Shown here piece after piece: positions 48,301 to 55,842 of a stretch of DNA of 64,000 nucleotides. The number at the start of each line of letters is the position of its first letter. Position 1 is the first letter of the stretch. The notes beneath the pieces were generated by a model. It searched no databases, was not told where the DNA came from, and worked only from the letters and a program-made list of their open reading frames with translations. The stretch is from Oopsacas minuta. Taxonomy: Eukaryota; Porifera; Hexactinellida; Lyssacinosida; Leucopsacidae. The stretch lies in assembly GCA_024704765.1 (NCBI GenBank), contig JAKMXF010000111.1, forward strand, positions 1,561,627 through 1,625,626. Direction: 5' to 3'. The translations under genes and the position numbers were made by a program.

Positions 48301-51300
48301 ATGAAAATGCGAAATTCGGATTCAGCGTACTTAGTTACCCCTGGGTATTCGTTTAGGGTAAGCCTGTACATATATATATATTGAAATTTGGATAATTTGT
48401 TTAGAGTATCTCCAATCCCTGAAATATTCAAGACAGATATAGCACCTCCTCACTACCCTCCTCCACTAATCAGAAATCTTCTCAAACATAACCTACACTT
48501 TGTGGTAATCATAAACCACATCCCTAACTCATTCACTCACTTCTTCACACAATATCACAAGTTAGTTAGGTACTTAACTCTCAATATAGTATCTCCGCTC
48601 TGTGAATTTTCTCTCAGAGAGGTAGCACATACATGGCTCTCTAAAAACGCAGTCAACAAGTGGGTAGATGAGGAAACAAGTTTAGATACAATAAGTGAGG
48701 TTGCAGCTCATATTCACTGTACTGCCTTTGAAAAGGCTCAGATAATATACCCTAAATATGACCTTTGGATTTATAAATCGAATATCAAAATGTTCATCGA
48801 CTTTCTAAAGACAAGTAGTAAAATGGCCTACGTCATCTTCCGCAAGGAGTCCCGTCTCACTCGAGAGGTTAGGAAGGCTCAAGACAACTTGACTGAAGCT
48901 AGATTGGAAGTAGAGACTATGCGAGTTGAAATGAAACAACTTGAAGAGAGAAGGCGAGACAAAATACAAAATATCAGAGAATTTGAAGAGGAAATCGACT
49001 TAATACGCATGGAGTATAGAAATGCAGAGTTGGTGAACAAGCAGCACGTAGAGGAGATACAAAAGTGTAATGAAATGATTGAAATGCTGAGAAAGGATCT
49101 AAAATTTCAATTCGGAGAGGTAGACCCTCTTTACAAGAGAGCAGGAGAAGCTTTAATAGAGCTCTGTCAGGAAGATATTGTGGAACTGACTACATTCCAA
49201 AAACCTCCAGACGGAGTCAAGAGGTTAGCCGAGTGCTTGTGTGTGTTGTTCAAGAGGGAATTAAGTTGGGGTTCTGCACAAGAATTGTTTAGAACAAAGC
49301 ATTTCTATCAGAATCTACTCTACTACGATAAAGGGAAGAATATGACCACCATCCTGTCAAGTCCACAGATTAGATTGCTGTGTAGCGATGCTGAAATGAA
49401 TAAGATTGCTTTCTCCAGCAAAGCAGCAGCATCTGTTGCACGCTGGCTAATCGCACTCTATCGTCATGCTACAGTTGATGAAGAGACTCGTGGTAAGAGA
49501 CATGTGCTCACAGAACTGGAAGAAGAAGTAGAGAGACTGGAAATCCAGCGAGGCAAAGAACGTGTCAAGATGATTAACAACAACAGTCAATTGGAAAATA
49601 ACAACACTTTATTAGAAACGAAAAGAAGTGAGATAATCCAATTTGATAAAGAGATACAAGTGTATAGAGATAGCATAAGGGATGCTTATAAGATATTCTC
49701 CTCTCTCCAGCTATCGGAAGCTAAGTTTAACAAAATTATAGTGGAAAGTCATAACCGTGTAACTTCAATTGGAAATGTGTTGATAACCTCAGGCGCTATC
49801 AACTACTTAACTCCTTTCCCGTCTAATGTTATTTTAGAGCTGGTAAATGTTTGGAAGGAGATCTGTGGCATCATGCCCCCAAATGGGCAGATTGTATCCA
49901 CGGCTAGCGTTAAAGTAACACCAGACTTCTCTCTTCAGGAAATTCTAACGACAGAAGAGGAGAGGTTCTACTGGGAGATAAAGAAAAGAGAGTTGCCTCA
50001 AGGAGAAGACTACAGACTAAAACTCATACTAATTCGAGCGGTAGCTAGTTTTGACTGCCTCTGGCCATATGTGTATGACCCGACAGGACTTTTCTACAAA
50101 TGGATAAAGAGTATGGAATCAACTTTCAGGGGAGAAGAAATAGAACACTTATTCGAATTAACCAAGAACTATGAAGAAGCTATTAAGGTATCCGCTAGTC
50201 TTCCAGCTATATACACGCAACCAAAAAAACTTAGATTTTCTGATCGCAAACGCTCCATCTCCCCTCCTCCTTTTGGATCTAAATCAATTGATACTGCCTC
50301 AAGTACCTCGACACCTCCTCCTGAATCTTCTGAGAAGATTCTAAGGTTGAGGAAATCTTGGAGTCAAATCCAAAGAAGGAGCATCGTCAAGGCTATCTTC
50401 TCTACCAATTTGCATCTGGTGCGTTGCTATGATGACGAATTCGAGAATATTCTAGAAGAAGAGATATACCGGATAAGTCCAGTTCCAGTTATAGCATTGA
50501 GCATGAGCTGTCTTCCTCCAAGAACTTCGAGAAAAGTTATTTATTCTGAATTCGAGGAGAGAGACGGCAGGCGCTATCACAAGCTCGAAGGGAAAGAAGT
50601 TGAAGTAAGGGCAAGCTTTAGGCTATATATGACCTCTAACTACAGTCCTATGCTACGGGCAGCTGATGTGACAAACATCGACATGAATAAAGTTCGTTTC
50701 TGCAGCTTTGAGCCAGCGAGAGAGAGCCTGAGAGATATCCTGTTCATGATACTCGCAGATGTTGAAATGAGAGAAGTACAGAACAAGCTAGACACTGCTA
50801 CAAGAGATGTTATACACTTCTACAAGTTAATGAAAGAGAAACGCAAGAAGTTACTGAAACACATAATCGACTCTCCTAGCATAGCCAGTGATCTGGACCT
50901 AGTAAAGTTGATTAGCAGTACTGGTAGGGAGCTGGAAAGAGCTGAGGAAGGGAGAATGGAGTACCAGGAGACCTGTGACAAGCTACAGGATCAATTAGAC
51001 ATTTTGAGAGTAGTGTCAGACAATCTAGAGATTGTGTGGTATGCACTTGATAGAATGCAGAATATGTGTAAGAGAAAATATAACTTCACTCTAGCTGGGT
51101 TCTTAGAAATAACCCATGTTATAGCTAGTAGGACAGTAACAGAGACATTCCGACCAAATGACTGTTCAGTTGAGGGGCGTGTCCATTACATAAGCGGAGT
51201 AATGCTAAGAGAGACTTGTTCCTTCTATCTCTCCCAGATGATAGAATCTGACAAAGCATTCTTTCTCCTAACGTTAATATTCTCTACACGGATATCTCAT

Positions 51301-53943
51301 GGCCATCTCTCACAGCTAGAATGGGACACTTTCTTTTCCCCAACATTTTCAATTGCAAACTGTACTGAGCTTCTCAATTCTCTATTCTCTGAATTCTCAA
51401 GTAATACGCCTTCATTTATTTCTCCAGAGGTCTGGGGTCATATCTCTCAGCAAAAGCTTCCAAGCAATTTTGCCTCTGTGATTGAGGCACTCTCTTCTCA
51501 ACCAACTGAATGGGAGGAGTATTTTAAATACTGTTTGCACGGACTAATGGACGGACTTCCATCCAGTAAGAGGCTGGATCCTGAGAATAGGCTCTTGCTC
51601 TGGAGAGAGACACACCCCAAAGACTTTTTAAAATTATTAGGAGAACTATTAGTTCACAGGATGGGTAATGTTCTGGAAAGACTCAGCACGTTCTCTTTCT
51701 CGGACGCATTCCTACTTTCTACCTCTTTCCGTCCTCTGCTAGTATACACAGACAGTAGAGAGTGTGTGGGGGACTGTCTTGAGTTTGTGCGTTTTCAAAT
51801 GAAATGTAGGGGAGAGGAATATCTAGTGTTTGACTTGGCCTGCAAATCTTCCCTTGCCTCTCTAGAATTGGCAATGGGGTTAGAGGGTGAAGAGAAGAAA
51901 GAATGGCTTATAATCCTAAATTGCGAAAATATATCTTGCTGGCCTCAAACCATCATCAGATTCCTAAATGTCTCCTTCTTATGTAGATTCGGAGACGAAT
52001 CAAAGAACAAGGCGAAAAGAATAGTAGTGATTACCCGAAGCTCTGCACTCAACAACCTTCCCCTCAGTCTCAAGTCCTCCTCTTTAAAACTAGCTTATAA
52101 TCACAGATACTTCACACCAGGAGAACGCCTGGAAATATACACAAATGTATTACGTGATAACCTTGGTACAGATCTGGATACATGTATTCTGTTGATGAAG
52201 ATTAATGCTGAAATTAACTCAGGAATTAAGTATGGGATAACTGAAAATATTAATAGCCTTACCGGACACATTGGATTCCTCCATTCTGTAGTCACCTATC
52301 TGCAAGAGTTCTTTTCTTCCTTCTGGTCCGTTGCTGAGAGTGATCACTTCATAACTTCCATATTCTCAGGAACCTATTCACATAGATTGGGGAGGGGGGA
52401 GATGATTCAAGAGAAACCAGTGTTTAATCGGCTCTTACCTGGAATCCTCACAGGAGAGATGTCTAAGATAAGTTTGCTAGAGAGAGAGATAGCTTCTAGT
52501 CAAGTTAGTCTGGAGCTGGTAGAACAGATTTGGGCCAATCGGCAGGAGAGGAGAGAGGAGGGAGAATTAGACCTAGAACCTCTCCTGGAAATGTTAGATA
52601 TTTTGATCGCTGACGTCACCACTCTGTTGAATATTGATATTTCATTATACAAGTCTCTCCTCCACTCCTTACAAACTGGGGCCCAGCAGGCAGTGTATAA
52701 ACAGGAATTATTATGTATAGAGCAGACACTGCAGGGATATCTCGATTTGCTCAAAAGAGCCAGGAACTCTCCATACCATTCTCTACAGCCAGACAATCTG
52801 CAATCCTTACAGTTGTTGTCAGCAGGTTATATGCCAGATCTTTATCAACAACAGAGAACAACAATTTCTACCAGTTTAGTTTGGTACAAAGAAACCCTTG
52901 GATATTACAAGAGTCAAATTGAAGGACCTTGTCCAGTAAAACTAAGATACCATCAGCATCCGGAAGCTTGGCTGGCTGCCTCAATTAGTGAGCAGGCTAA
53001 AACTGCTGGAGACCAGCTGGAACGATGTATACCTGTTGCTAAGGTAAGTAGTTCATTAGTATAGAATTCATCCGAATAGCATGTACAATGTGCTAGACAT
53101 AGTAATATACCTCTTAAATTATGAAACAACTCTTAAACAATAAAAATCAAATTCCTACCAGACATGAAGGTAAACTTCACTTCTTTTGTTAATTCAAAAT
53201 TTTGCAAGACTGTGTAATCTTTTTTAATTACTGTAATATGATTATAGTATTTAATGACCTAAAAATGGCACAATTTTCATGACTTGGTTTAGTGTGCTTC
53301 TTATTAACACACAAAATATTAATAATATTTATGTCAATACTGTTTAAGTTGGACCTATTAGGTAGACATGCAATATAACACAGATGCGTAATGAGGATAA
53401 ATTACTTAGTATTTGTCCAATGACAAGATATTAAAATCAGATCCGCAAAATATTTTTCATGTAAATGGAAACAAAGTATGAAACCTGTTAACAGCTGATC
53501 CAAGAGACTGTACTAAAAAATATTGGTATTGTGCGCCGAGCTGCATTTAATTAGCTATAAAGATATTCTAGCTACTTAAATGCAGTTCCAACGGCCTATT
53601 ATTGAATAAACAAATATTGGTTTAGATCAGTACGGAGGAAGTAGAGAGAGAAGAAGGTTTGTTAGGAGTACTGTATAACGTGTCTTTTGCTGGAGTTATA
53701 TTTCACCAACAATCTCAAAGCTTCTCCTTCTGCTCTTCTCACAGTTTATCCGACCAGAAGGTAGTTCTTCGCTGCTTGTCAGTGGAAGATGATGATGTCA
53801 CATACCAACCTGCCTCCCTGTACTGTCTAGGGATAACGCATAATCCTGTCTACTCTTGTGAGTTGTACCTCCCTCTTACACGAAAAAGTGAGAGAGGACA
53901 CAGAACATCAAACAAACCAACTTTACTTATACAGTTACACTAA
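21052..53943 (+). CDS. Divergent dynein heavy chain, 16 exons, 4,540 residues (DNHD1-like?)
   Basis: Dynein heavy chains are AAA+ motors that walk on microtubules. Exons as I join them: 21052-21463, 22475-22759, 22924-23348, 23816-24660, 24860-25133, 25698-26238, 26961-27157, 27231-27353, 32898-33009, 34725-34946, 35053-35142, 35379-35854, 35936-36143, 41778-46233, 48405-53043, 53626-53943. Every junction has GT/AG borders and matching phase, and the sum is 13,623 nt, divisible by three. The order is tail, linker, AAA1-AAA4, stalk with microtubule-binding domain, AAA5-AAA6, C-terminal region, which is the complete family plan. AAA1 lacks the catalytic Walker residues; AAA2 and AAA3 retain theirs. 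CATSPER2 and septin-7-like genes lie antisense in introns 8 and 13. The size and the degenerate AAA1 recall animal DNHD1 (sperm flagellum), but that assignment is inference. A divergent axonemal DNAH is the alternative. Precise borders of small exons are my reading. Confidence 0.92.
22240..22393. mobile_element. Short foldback MITE in dynein intron 1
   Basis: Inverted arms GTCGCGGGGAAATTTGGTC (22240-22258) and its complement with one mismatch (22375-22393) enclose 116 bp with no coding capacity. Both arms lie in intron 1, about 80 bp upstream of exon 2. Confidence 0.7.
25208..25349. mobile_element. pogo/Tigger-type MITE in dynein intron 5
   Basis: Ends CAGTAAACTCTTGTTATAAC and the complementary GTTATAACCGAGGGTTTACTG, flanked by TA on both sides. 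The 142-bp size, TA duplication and CAGT-start are typical of pogo/Tigger MITEs. A decayed relative with end GTTATAACCTGAGTTTACTG lies near 36900-37090. Confidence 0.8.
26784..26932. mobile_element. MITE with ATAGCTCAGCTAT ends, copy 2, in dynein intron 6
   Basis: Reverse-complement relative of 16692-16894: ATAGCTCAGCTAT at 26784-26796 and 26920-26932, with the shared interior TTTTGTGTATTA and AATGAAAGTCAC. Similarity extends outward (ATGTAAGGAAT), so the true boundary may be slightly wider. It ends about 28 bp before exon 7, at the branch-point/polypyrimidine zone. Confidence 0.75.
27273..27314 (+). repeat. (CAA)14 polyglutamine run in dynein exon 8
   Basis: Fourteen uninterrupted CAA codons, in frame with exon 8, between WR and LEREEV. 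Pure codon use marks it as a microsatellite prone to length change. It sits in the tail just before the linker. Confidence 0.9.
27713..27822. mobile_element. Small pogo-like MITE in dynein intron 8
   Basis: The left side repeats ACCTGCATAAACCGACAC and ACCTGTATAATCCGACACC. The right end is GTGTCGGTTTATGCAGGTTC followed by TACTGTA, its complement. A single matching end (CAGTGGAATTTGCATAATCC) lies at about 57823. Confidence 0.6.
27823..28023. other. Short gap 3' of CATSPER2 inside dynein intron 8
   Basis: AT-rich; nothing recognised beyond the likely 3' UTR of the antisense CATSPER2 gene. Confidence 0.4.
28024..29535 (-). CDS. CATSPER2: CatSper2 sperm calcium channel pore subunit
   Basis: 503 residues from ATG 29533-29535 (MEPEFSEKEK). 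CatSper is the pH-sensitive Ca2+ channel of the sperm flagellum, made of four different pore subunits. Six membrane helices are visible: S1 about 118-134, S2 152-171, S3 182-203, S4 214-232 with spaced Arg/Lys (KYLRALRIIRSLKLISR), S5 250-272 and S6 327-355. The pore loop ends in T-L-D-Q-W (306-310); T-x-D-x-W is the CatSper selectivity signature. CatSper2-specific matches include EIVLKWLNNFQRFWYCWWNL and the C-terminal VLWSRENLFNYYQVMEELFE. The C-tail has a Ser-rich stretch (about 385-430). The gene has no intron and lies antisense inside dynein intron 8, so it must use its own promoter. No lesion is seen. Confidence 0.93.
   Translation of the reverse strand: MEPEFSEKEKNGKYAHLSRHTGFFRSSIIEEFQMLEGISDQGVVNPPIYNTSDILDKNIFNKIVQNTSQLIKFKTYVKDPGDGNQDKEKKSAHLGNRKTDKINHFTHSILSNPYFHKLGPSLLILNCITLAASGELEGFQAGTWHHAVRTSLDLMDLVIIVILSSEIVLKWLNNFQRFWYCWWNLFDLVIISLTTIPAVLSLIPSVPGSVLFEVTKYLRALRIIRSLKLISRVSGLKIIVLTLLEAFQSMAFIMVLLFAVAYIFAIVAVSLFQPTSQVEETEYFAAYYRSFSTLHDAILTLFQLFTLDQWYRVYRAAASVIDPNMRVVLMIYVILWIWLGAFIFKNIIVGIIVENFEVISAQLTNENNKEAQQQTNKRILSAWNNQLCDTDSESSSTFEDSSPNHQHKESTVSESSPSRIPGYSSSSLTDIHQECQGWQAAVHEYAKTLGMDPDNVLWSRENLFNYYQVMEELFENLEEAKQLERILGEVIIKLFDKTSKDIK
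29536..30786. other. Dynein intron 8 sequence upstream of CATSPER2
   Basis: Presumed CATSPER2 promoter side. A pogo-like single end (CAGTAGAACCTCGTTTGTGCG, 29849 onward) is present. Two segments with similar words in opposite orientation (AATGTCTCTCATAG at 30308 and its complement near 30497, and GAAATGACTGAATGGTG at 30138 versus its complement near 30615) suggest a large, imperfect foldback of about 500 bp. No gene is seen. Confidence 0.45.
30787..31129. mobile_element. pogo-type MITE in dynein intron 8
   Basis: Left end CAGTAGCACTCGGTTAAGAC and right end complementary to CAGTTAGTAGAACTCGGATA; both continue with AAGACGTAC. The interior is non-coding and contains a nested-looking segment (ACAGTGGGTACCGTTTATTATC). 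A relative occupies the right edge of the window (63853-64000). Confidence 0.75.
31130..32897. other. Rest of dynein intron 8
   Basis: No gene. Two copies in opposite orientation of a stretch beginning AAACAGCCATCCTTCATCAA (about 31350, and its reverse near 31750) bracket about 400 bp; a third copy is at about 37480. The words GGATTCCCACAGGATTCGC recur at 32040-32330. Around 32510-32690 another inverted pair (AGAAGTCACGCTGG and CCAGCGTGGTTTCT, followed by ATCTATTCAAATG-type flanks) forms a roughly 180-bp foldback. Confidence 0.5.
32898..36143 (+). CDS. Dynein exons 9-13: linker region
   Basis: Exons 9-13 encode the linker (DHC_N2), the lever arm of the motor. Exon 9 reads VVTKWNDILQRFNSYLPSLE and later THFWQVLF, matching the family pattern 'W..l...f...Lp.l..L..p....HW..l'. 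Exon 10 gives HRELIKHIHASAMVEGRLED. Exon 12 has LQQLTEFITIWMDCQAKWIY followed by S-S-V-Y, the conserved W-L-x-x-Q-x-x-W-x-Y-L element. Exon 13 has KIFSRAFYLSQQQILYLY, then LKLCFPGVHNVVW, corresponding to the conserved 'FPRFFFLS..ELL.IL' and 'HL.KCF.gI' blocks. Phases are 0/1, 1/1, 1/1, 1/0 and 0/1, all consistent. A pogo/Tigger relic lies in intron 9 and a 33.1-kb repeat in the same intron. Confidence 0.88.
33085..33580. repeat. GC-patterned dispersed repeat, copy A (intron 9)
   Basis: Begins near ACTAGCCGCTTCGCTTGC and contains GGTCGCTACGCTACGGGGTA, TTGTTCTCCATGGACTCCAT, CTTCTGTGGTGACACTGG and blocks with GATGACGTAATAATC. The same modules appear in reverse complement at 37790-38335. Confidence 0.7.
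33907..34380. mobile_element. Internally deleted pogo/Tigger element in dynein intron 9
   Basis: Terminal inverted repeats GACTCCGGTTAATCGGACCA at the left and the complement TGGTCCGATTAACCGGAGTC at the right, with further subterminal copies of GGTTAATCGGACCA. The interior starts with ATG at about 34101 and encodes MAQRTDLTLAQKIKLLRQ, the CENP-B-type DNA-binding N-terminus of pogo transposases, then a stop. Shortly after comes LKQQSITSFFN-stop, the typical C-terminus of Tigger/jerky-like transposases. The catalytic DDE core is gone. Confidence 0.85.
36144..38985. other. Dynein intron 13, left part
   Basis: No gene. Visible debris: a decayed pogo MITE end at about 36900-37090, a copy of the CATCCTTCATCAAGTTTAG repeat near 37480-37520, a hAT-like single end CAGTGGTCCTCAACCGG near 37636, and repeat copy B (37790-38335). 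Confidence 0.5.
37790..38335. repeat. GC-patterned dispersed repeat, copy B (intron 13, inverse of copy A)
   Basis: Reverse-complement order of 33085-33580: GACGTAATAATCTCATGATG-type block, TGTCACAACAGAAGGCC, CATGAAAAATAAAATCTT, then CGAGGCACGAAGTGTCAAG and a terminal AGCGACCTAGCAAGCGAAG. Confidence 0.65.
38986..40239 (-). CDS. SEPTIN7: Septin-7-like GTPase
   Basis: 417 residues from ATG 40237-40239, intronless. Septins are GTP-binding proteins that polymerise into filaments and rings at membranes, including the sperm annulus and ciliary base in animals. The start [20 protein letters not shown] closely matches the SEPT7 group. The P-loop is GASGLGKST (35-43; SEPT7 usually has GES, so the Glu is Ala here). 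Switch II is DTPG (about 92), G4 is AKAD, and the septin unique element includes [14 protein letters not shown] and [20 protein letters not shown]. A C-terminal coiled coil (about 335-405) ends in a Lys-rich tail. SEPT7-type proteins occupy filament termini with the C-terminal coil. The gene lies antisense inside dynein intron 13 and shows no break. Confidence 0.95.
   Translation of the reverse strand: [417 protein letters not shown]
40332..40420 (-). other. Possible 3'-terminal exon of an unidentified minus-strand gene
   Basis: On the minus strand a good acceptor (CCTTTATAG) is followed by an open 29-codon frame, GMIEANKGHTAILIGNKGQP then RIDPSKARK and a TAG at 40332-40334. Its base composition and codon use look coding against the AT-rich surroundings. 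I find no earlier exon in the 1.3 kb upstream. It could be an orphan exon, a retro-copied fragment, or 5' leader of the septin gene with an upstream open frame. Confidence 0.3.
40930..41167 (+). other. Unassigned open frame in dynein intron 13
   Basis: An 80-codon frame with balanced composition (LTNISIFNERDIFIGITILR, later DNIILGIRIHNTLNYKSSGF) ending in a TAA at 41165-41167. It resembles an exon or a degraded domain, but no family comes to mind and clear splice sites are lacking. Confidence 0.2.
41778..46233 (+). CDS. Dynein exon 14: end of linker and AAA1-AAA4
   Basis: A 4.5-kb exon. AAA1 is recognisable from YCSEYQGAGQELVLTPITEK but its P-loop reads GLNGSAISET (from 42491, residue about 1642) instead of GPAGTGKTET, and its Walker B reads YIANLDR (42641) instead of CFDEFNR. 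AAA2 has an intact Walker A, GPTLCGKTT (43469), and Walker B in WFVFDGCMQGDW. AAA3 has GPVGCGKTS (44525) and Walker B CTLFIDDFNIP. AAA4 has a modified loop AQRSTGRKT (45938) followed by VVVVTGDWLP. The exon ends CACTACAG/GTATGT and its two leftover bases join the A at 48405 to give Arg. The loss at AAA1 implies that the motor cannot hydrolyse ATP there. Confidence 0.93.
46234..48404. other. Dynein intron 14
   Basis: Contains a mariner relic (separate entry), AT microsatellites near 47060 and 48370, and at 48060-48340 two inverted copies of the TTTACTTTAT/TATGAATATAAAGTAA dispersed repeat (CAGTATAACCATTGAAAGCA and CAGTATAACCATTGAACGCA). About 47430-48020 holds a stretch with repeated TATCGCTC/ATATCACT-AAAGACCC-ATCCAA words, suggesting a degenerate tandem duplication. 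No gene. Confidence 0.5.
46660..46955 (-). pseudogene. Mariner transposase relic (C-terminal part)
   Basis: On the minus strand, the segment HDNASFHTALRTREF (about 46955-46910) followed by LKTLPHPLYSPT and, further on, KKCIGCNGEYFEKM-stop (stop at 46660-46662) matches the end of mariner-family transposases: the DNAxxHTA catalytic region, LPHPPYSPDLAP, and CIxxNGEYFEK. Several stops and frame changes separate the pieces, so it is dead. The sequence outward to about 46500 may include the element's end, but I could not identify a paired terminal repeat. Confidence 0.75.
48405..53043 (+). CDS. Dynein exon 15: stalk, microtubule-binding domain, AAA5, AAA6
   Basis: A 4.6-kb exon. It begins with the AAA4 remainder (FHFVVIINHIP-like segment and a TWLSK helix). 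The stalk first helix is highly charged (about 48850-49120). The microtubule-binding domain runs from about 49123 to 49470 (residues about 3129-3245), with the family signature DIVELTTFQKPPDGVKRLAE and SWGSAQELF, and is followed by the returning coil. AAA5 is marked by NVLITSGAINYLTPFP and by YDPTGLFYKWIKSME. A Ser/Pro-rich basic stretch (50218-50400) is inserted before the next conserved block. AAA6 is marked by FLLTLIFSTRISHGHLSQLE and SFRPLLVYTDSRECVGDCLE, and the later KEWLIILNCENISCWPQTI. The exon ends GCTAAG/GTAAGT. Confidence 0.92.
53626..53943 (+). CDS. Dynein exon 16: C-terminal end
   Basis: After the acceptor TTTAG the exon opens in phase 0 (ISTEEVEREEG) and encodes the last 105 residues. 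VLYNVSFAGVIFH corresponds to the G-x-x-x-x-G-x-x-L-x-G-A segment of other dyneins, VYSCELYLPLTRKSERG to the 'Y.CPVY.T..R' element, and it ends LLIQLH-stop, like the usual '...ASLLQL' terminus. The stop codon is 53941-53943. Confidence 0.88.
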   Translation: MSTEEVEREEGLLGVLYNVSFAGVIFHQQSQSFSFCSSHSLSDQKVVLRCLSVEDDDVTYQPASLYCLGITHNPVYSCELYLPLTRKSERGHRTSNKPTLLIQLH

Positions 53944-55698
53944 GCACTAAGGTCGTATTTAACCAAATCGATATTCTGATTTCTTGAGTTTTTATTCAAA
54001 AACTTTACCAAGCTAACTTATGATTTGTATTAATATCAAAGCATTCAATATTACATTGTTAATATAATAAGATATTTCAATTTAATTAGAGGATTCAAGA
54101 AATATATATAATATACCAAATAATATGTAAAATTTAGCTCACAACATATACATATGTGATAGCTTAAAATGTACACAACTTTAATATAATCCAGGGAACA
54201 GATATTTGAACAAATATACATATCTCATTACTTGATCTTTATTCCTGACTTGTGGGAAGTATTCAATTGGAAACTCTATTGTTAAACAGATACAAATAAT
54301 ATTAAAGGTCCATACCTAAGTAATAATAATTAACTACAAGTAAATGAACACGGAATTCTGGGTAGGAACGAATTGAATTTGACTTCCGGATGTGTTATGT
54401 ACATGGATATAACCGGTCGGGGTTGTCCGGGGGATATTGACTGACCGGTCGATCGGCAATTTAGAAATTGACCAACAGTACTAGACATACTTGCCAACCT
54501 GAGTGAAGAAAAAAGCGAGACATCGCGGGACGTAGCATATTTGTATTAGACTGGACTACAAAAAACACTTAAGGTTTGTTTTGGCGGGAGGACATTAGCC
54601 TCATTGGCCATCAACATATGTTCAAAAAAGCGGGACGTCCCACCAGAAACGGGACAGTTGGCAAGTATGTAATAGTACTATTTTAATTTTGAATGAAAAC
54701 ATATTTAAAGTAATAAAGTGTATATAAAGTAATACACACTTTTGAATCGTTTTTGATCTGTTGAAATTGGGGAATATCTACAATTGCCGTCTCCTTAGTA
54801 TTTTATTTGCCCCCTAAGCGAAATGCCCAGATTCAGATAGAATATTCTATATTTATAATAACGAATGCCGCTTCACGCGCACGGACTTTTTAGTACTCGG
54901 GGCTTCGCGCCTTGAAGTATAACTCAGTGCCTGAAATGAAGGAAATTGTGTAATTAATGCGAATTATGGTAGGATATGATTAATTAATTAATAACATTTA
55001 TTCATGAAGACAATTCACACATTTAGCAAAAACTAAAGACGAAAATTGAATTCATAATTATTAGTTAACTCCTTTATAACTATGACAGAAGCTATTTATA
55101 ATGTTTTACTTGTTTTATTAATAAAAACTCTGGATTATATCCCGAGAGCCGTTAACATCGATTTTCTGATATTTGATATTTTCCAATTGTTTAATAACAA
55201 TTCTTTAAATTATTTATTAATATATTCACCTGCAATTTATATTTCAACTAGACACAATACTCCACTGTTTTGATCCTTCGGATTGAAATCTGTTTGTTTG
55301 AGTACTTCAACTAAATAAAAAATGCGAAAATATGTAAATGTTTTGTAAACTTGGTTGACTGTGCGTGTATTTATAGAATATATTATTACGAAAACAGGAT
55401 ATTTCGAATATACTTAATTCATAAGTATGTATTTTATCTCAACACCGTAGAAGCTTAGATGACCCCTTTAACATGTATATCCAAGGGGTGACGTGATATG
55501 ACGCGACTCTTATGATCAGTGTATTGTGAAATATAAAATCATATCTTTCAACTTTTATTTATGATTTATTGACTTCATTCGAAGCTATATAGCAGGGTAC
55601 TTGCACCGTTGCTGGTGTTCTAAATAGTCACAGACTAGTGAGTGTATCTACTTATAATTAGAAGATTCCTATTGGTAGTAATAATACTAATAACTGAC
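53944..55698. other. Intergenic after the dynein gene
   Basis: No gene recognised, although further minus-strand exons of the VPS9 gene may lie here. It contains the 54485-54670 MITE and a GC-patterned block (GCTTCACGCGCACGG, GGGGCTTCGCGCC) near 54870-54930 related to the repeats at 15 and 33 kb. Confidence 0.45.
54485..54670. mobile_element. MITE with ACATACTTGCCAAC ends
   Basis: Starts ACATACTTGCCAAC and ends GTTGGCAAGTATGT, an exact 14-bp inverted match. The interior has GCGGGACGT and its echo GCGGGACGTCCCACC. Target-site duplications are unclear, so the superfamily cannot be settled. Confidence 0.75.
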
Positions 55699-55842
55699 TT
55701 GCAGTGCATAAAGTAGTGAGATAGTATCCGCCCTCTCCGGACAGCAGATTCTGGTCTACAAGATTCCAAGTATAGAGGAACTCGACCTCGATCTCCTTCG
55801 CGCCAGTGTGGATTAATGTGTAGATAAAGATGGGTAGGAAAT
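55699..55842 (-). CDS. VPS9-domain exon (Rab5-family GEF), second visible exon
   Basis: Bounded on the minus strand by acceptor TATTAG and donor GTCAGT. Together with the leftover G of the upstream exon it reads DFLPIFIYTLIHTGAKEIEV, then EFLYTWNLVDQNLLSGEGGY and YLTTLCTA. This is the core of the VPS9 domain (D-D-x-L-P-x-x-x-Y-V-L ... G-E-G-G-Y-Y-L-T-T-L), with the catalytic Asp and the YLTTL motif. VPS9 proteins (RIN, Rabex-5, alsin and relatives) activate Rab5/Rab21 on endosomes. Which member this is cannot be told from two exons, and the downstream exon was not found. Confidence 0.75.
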
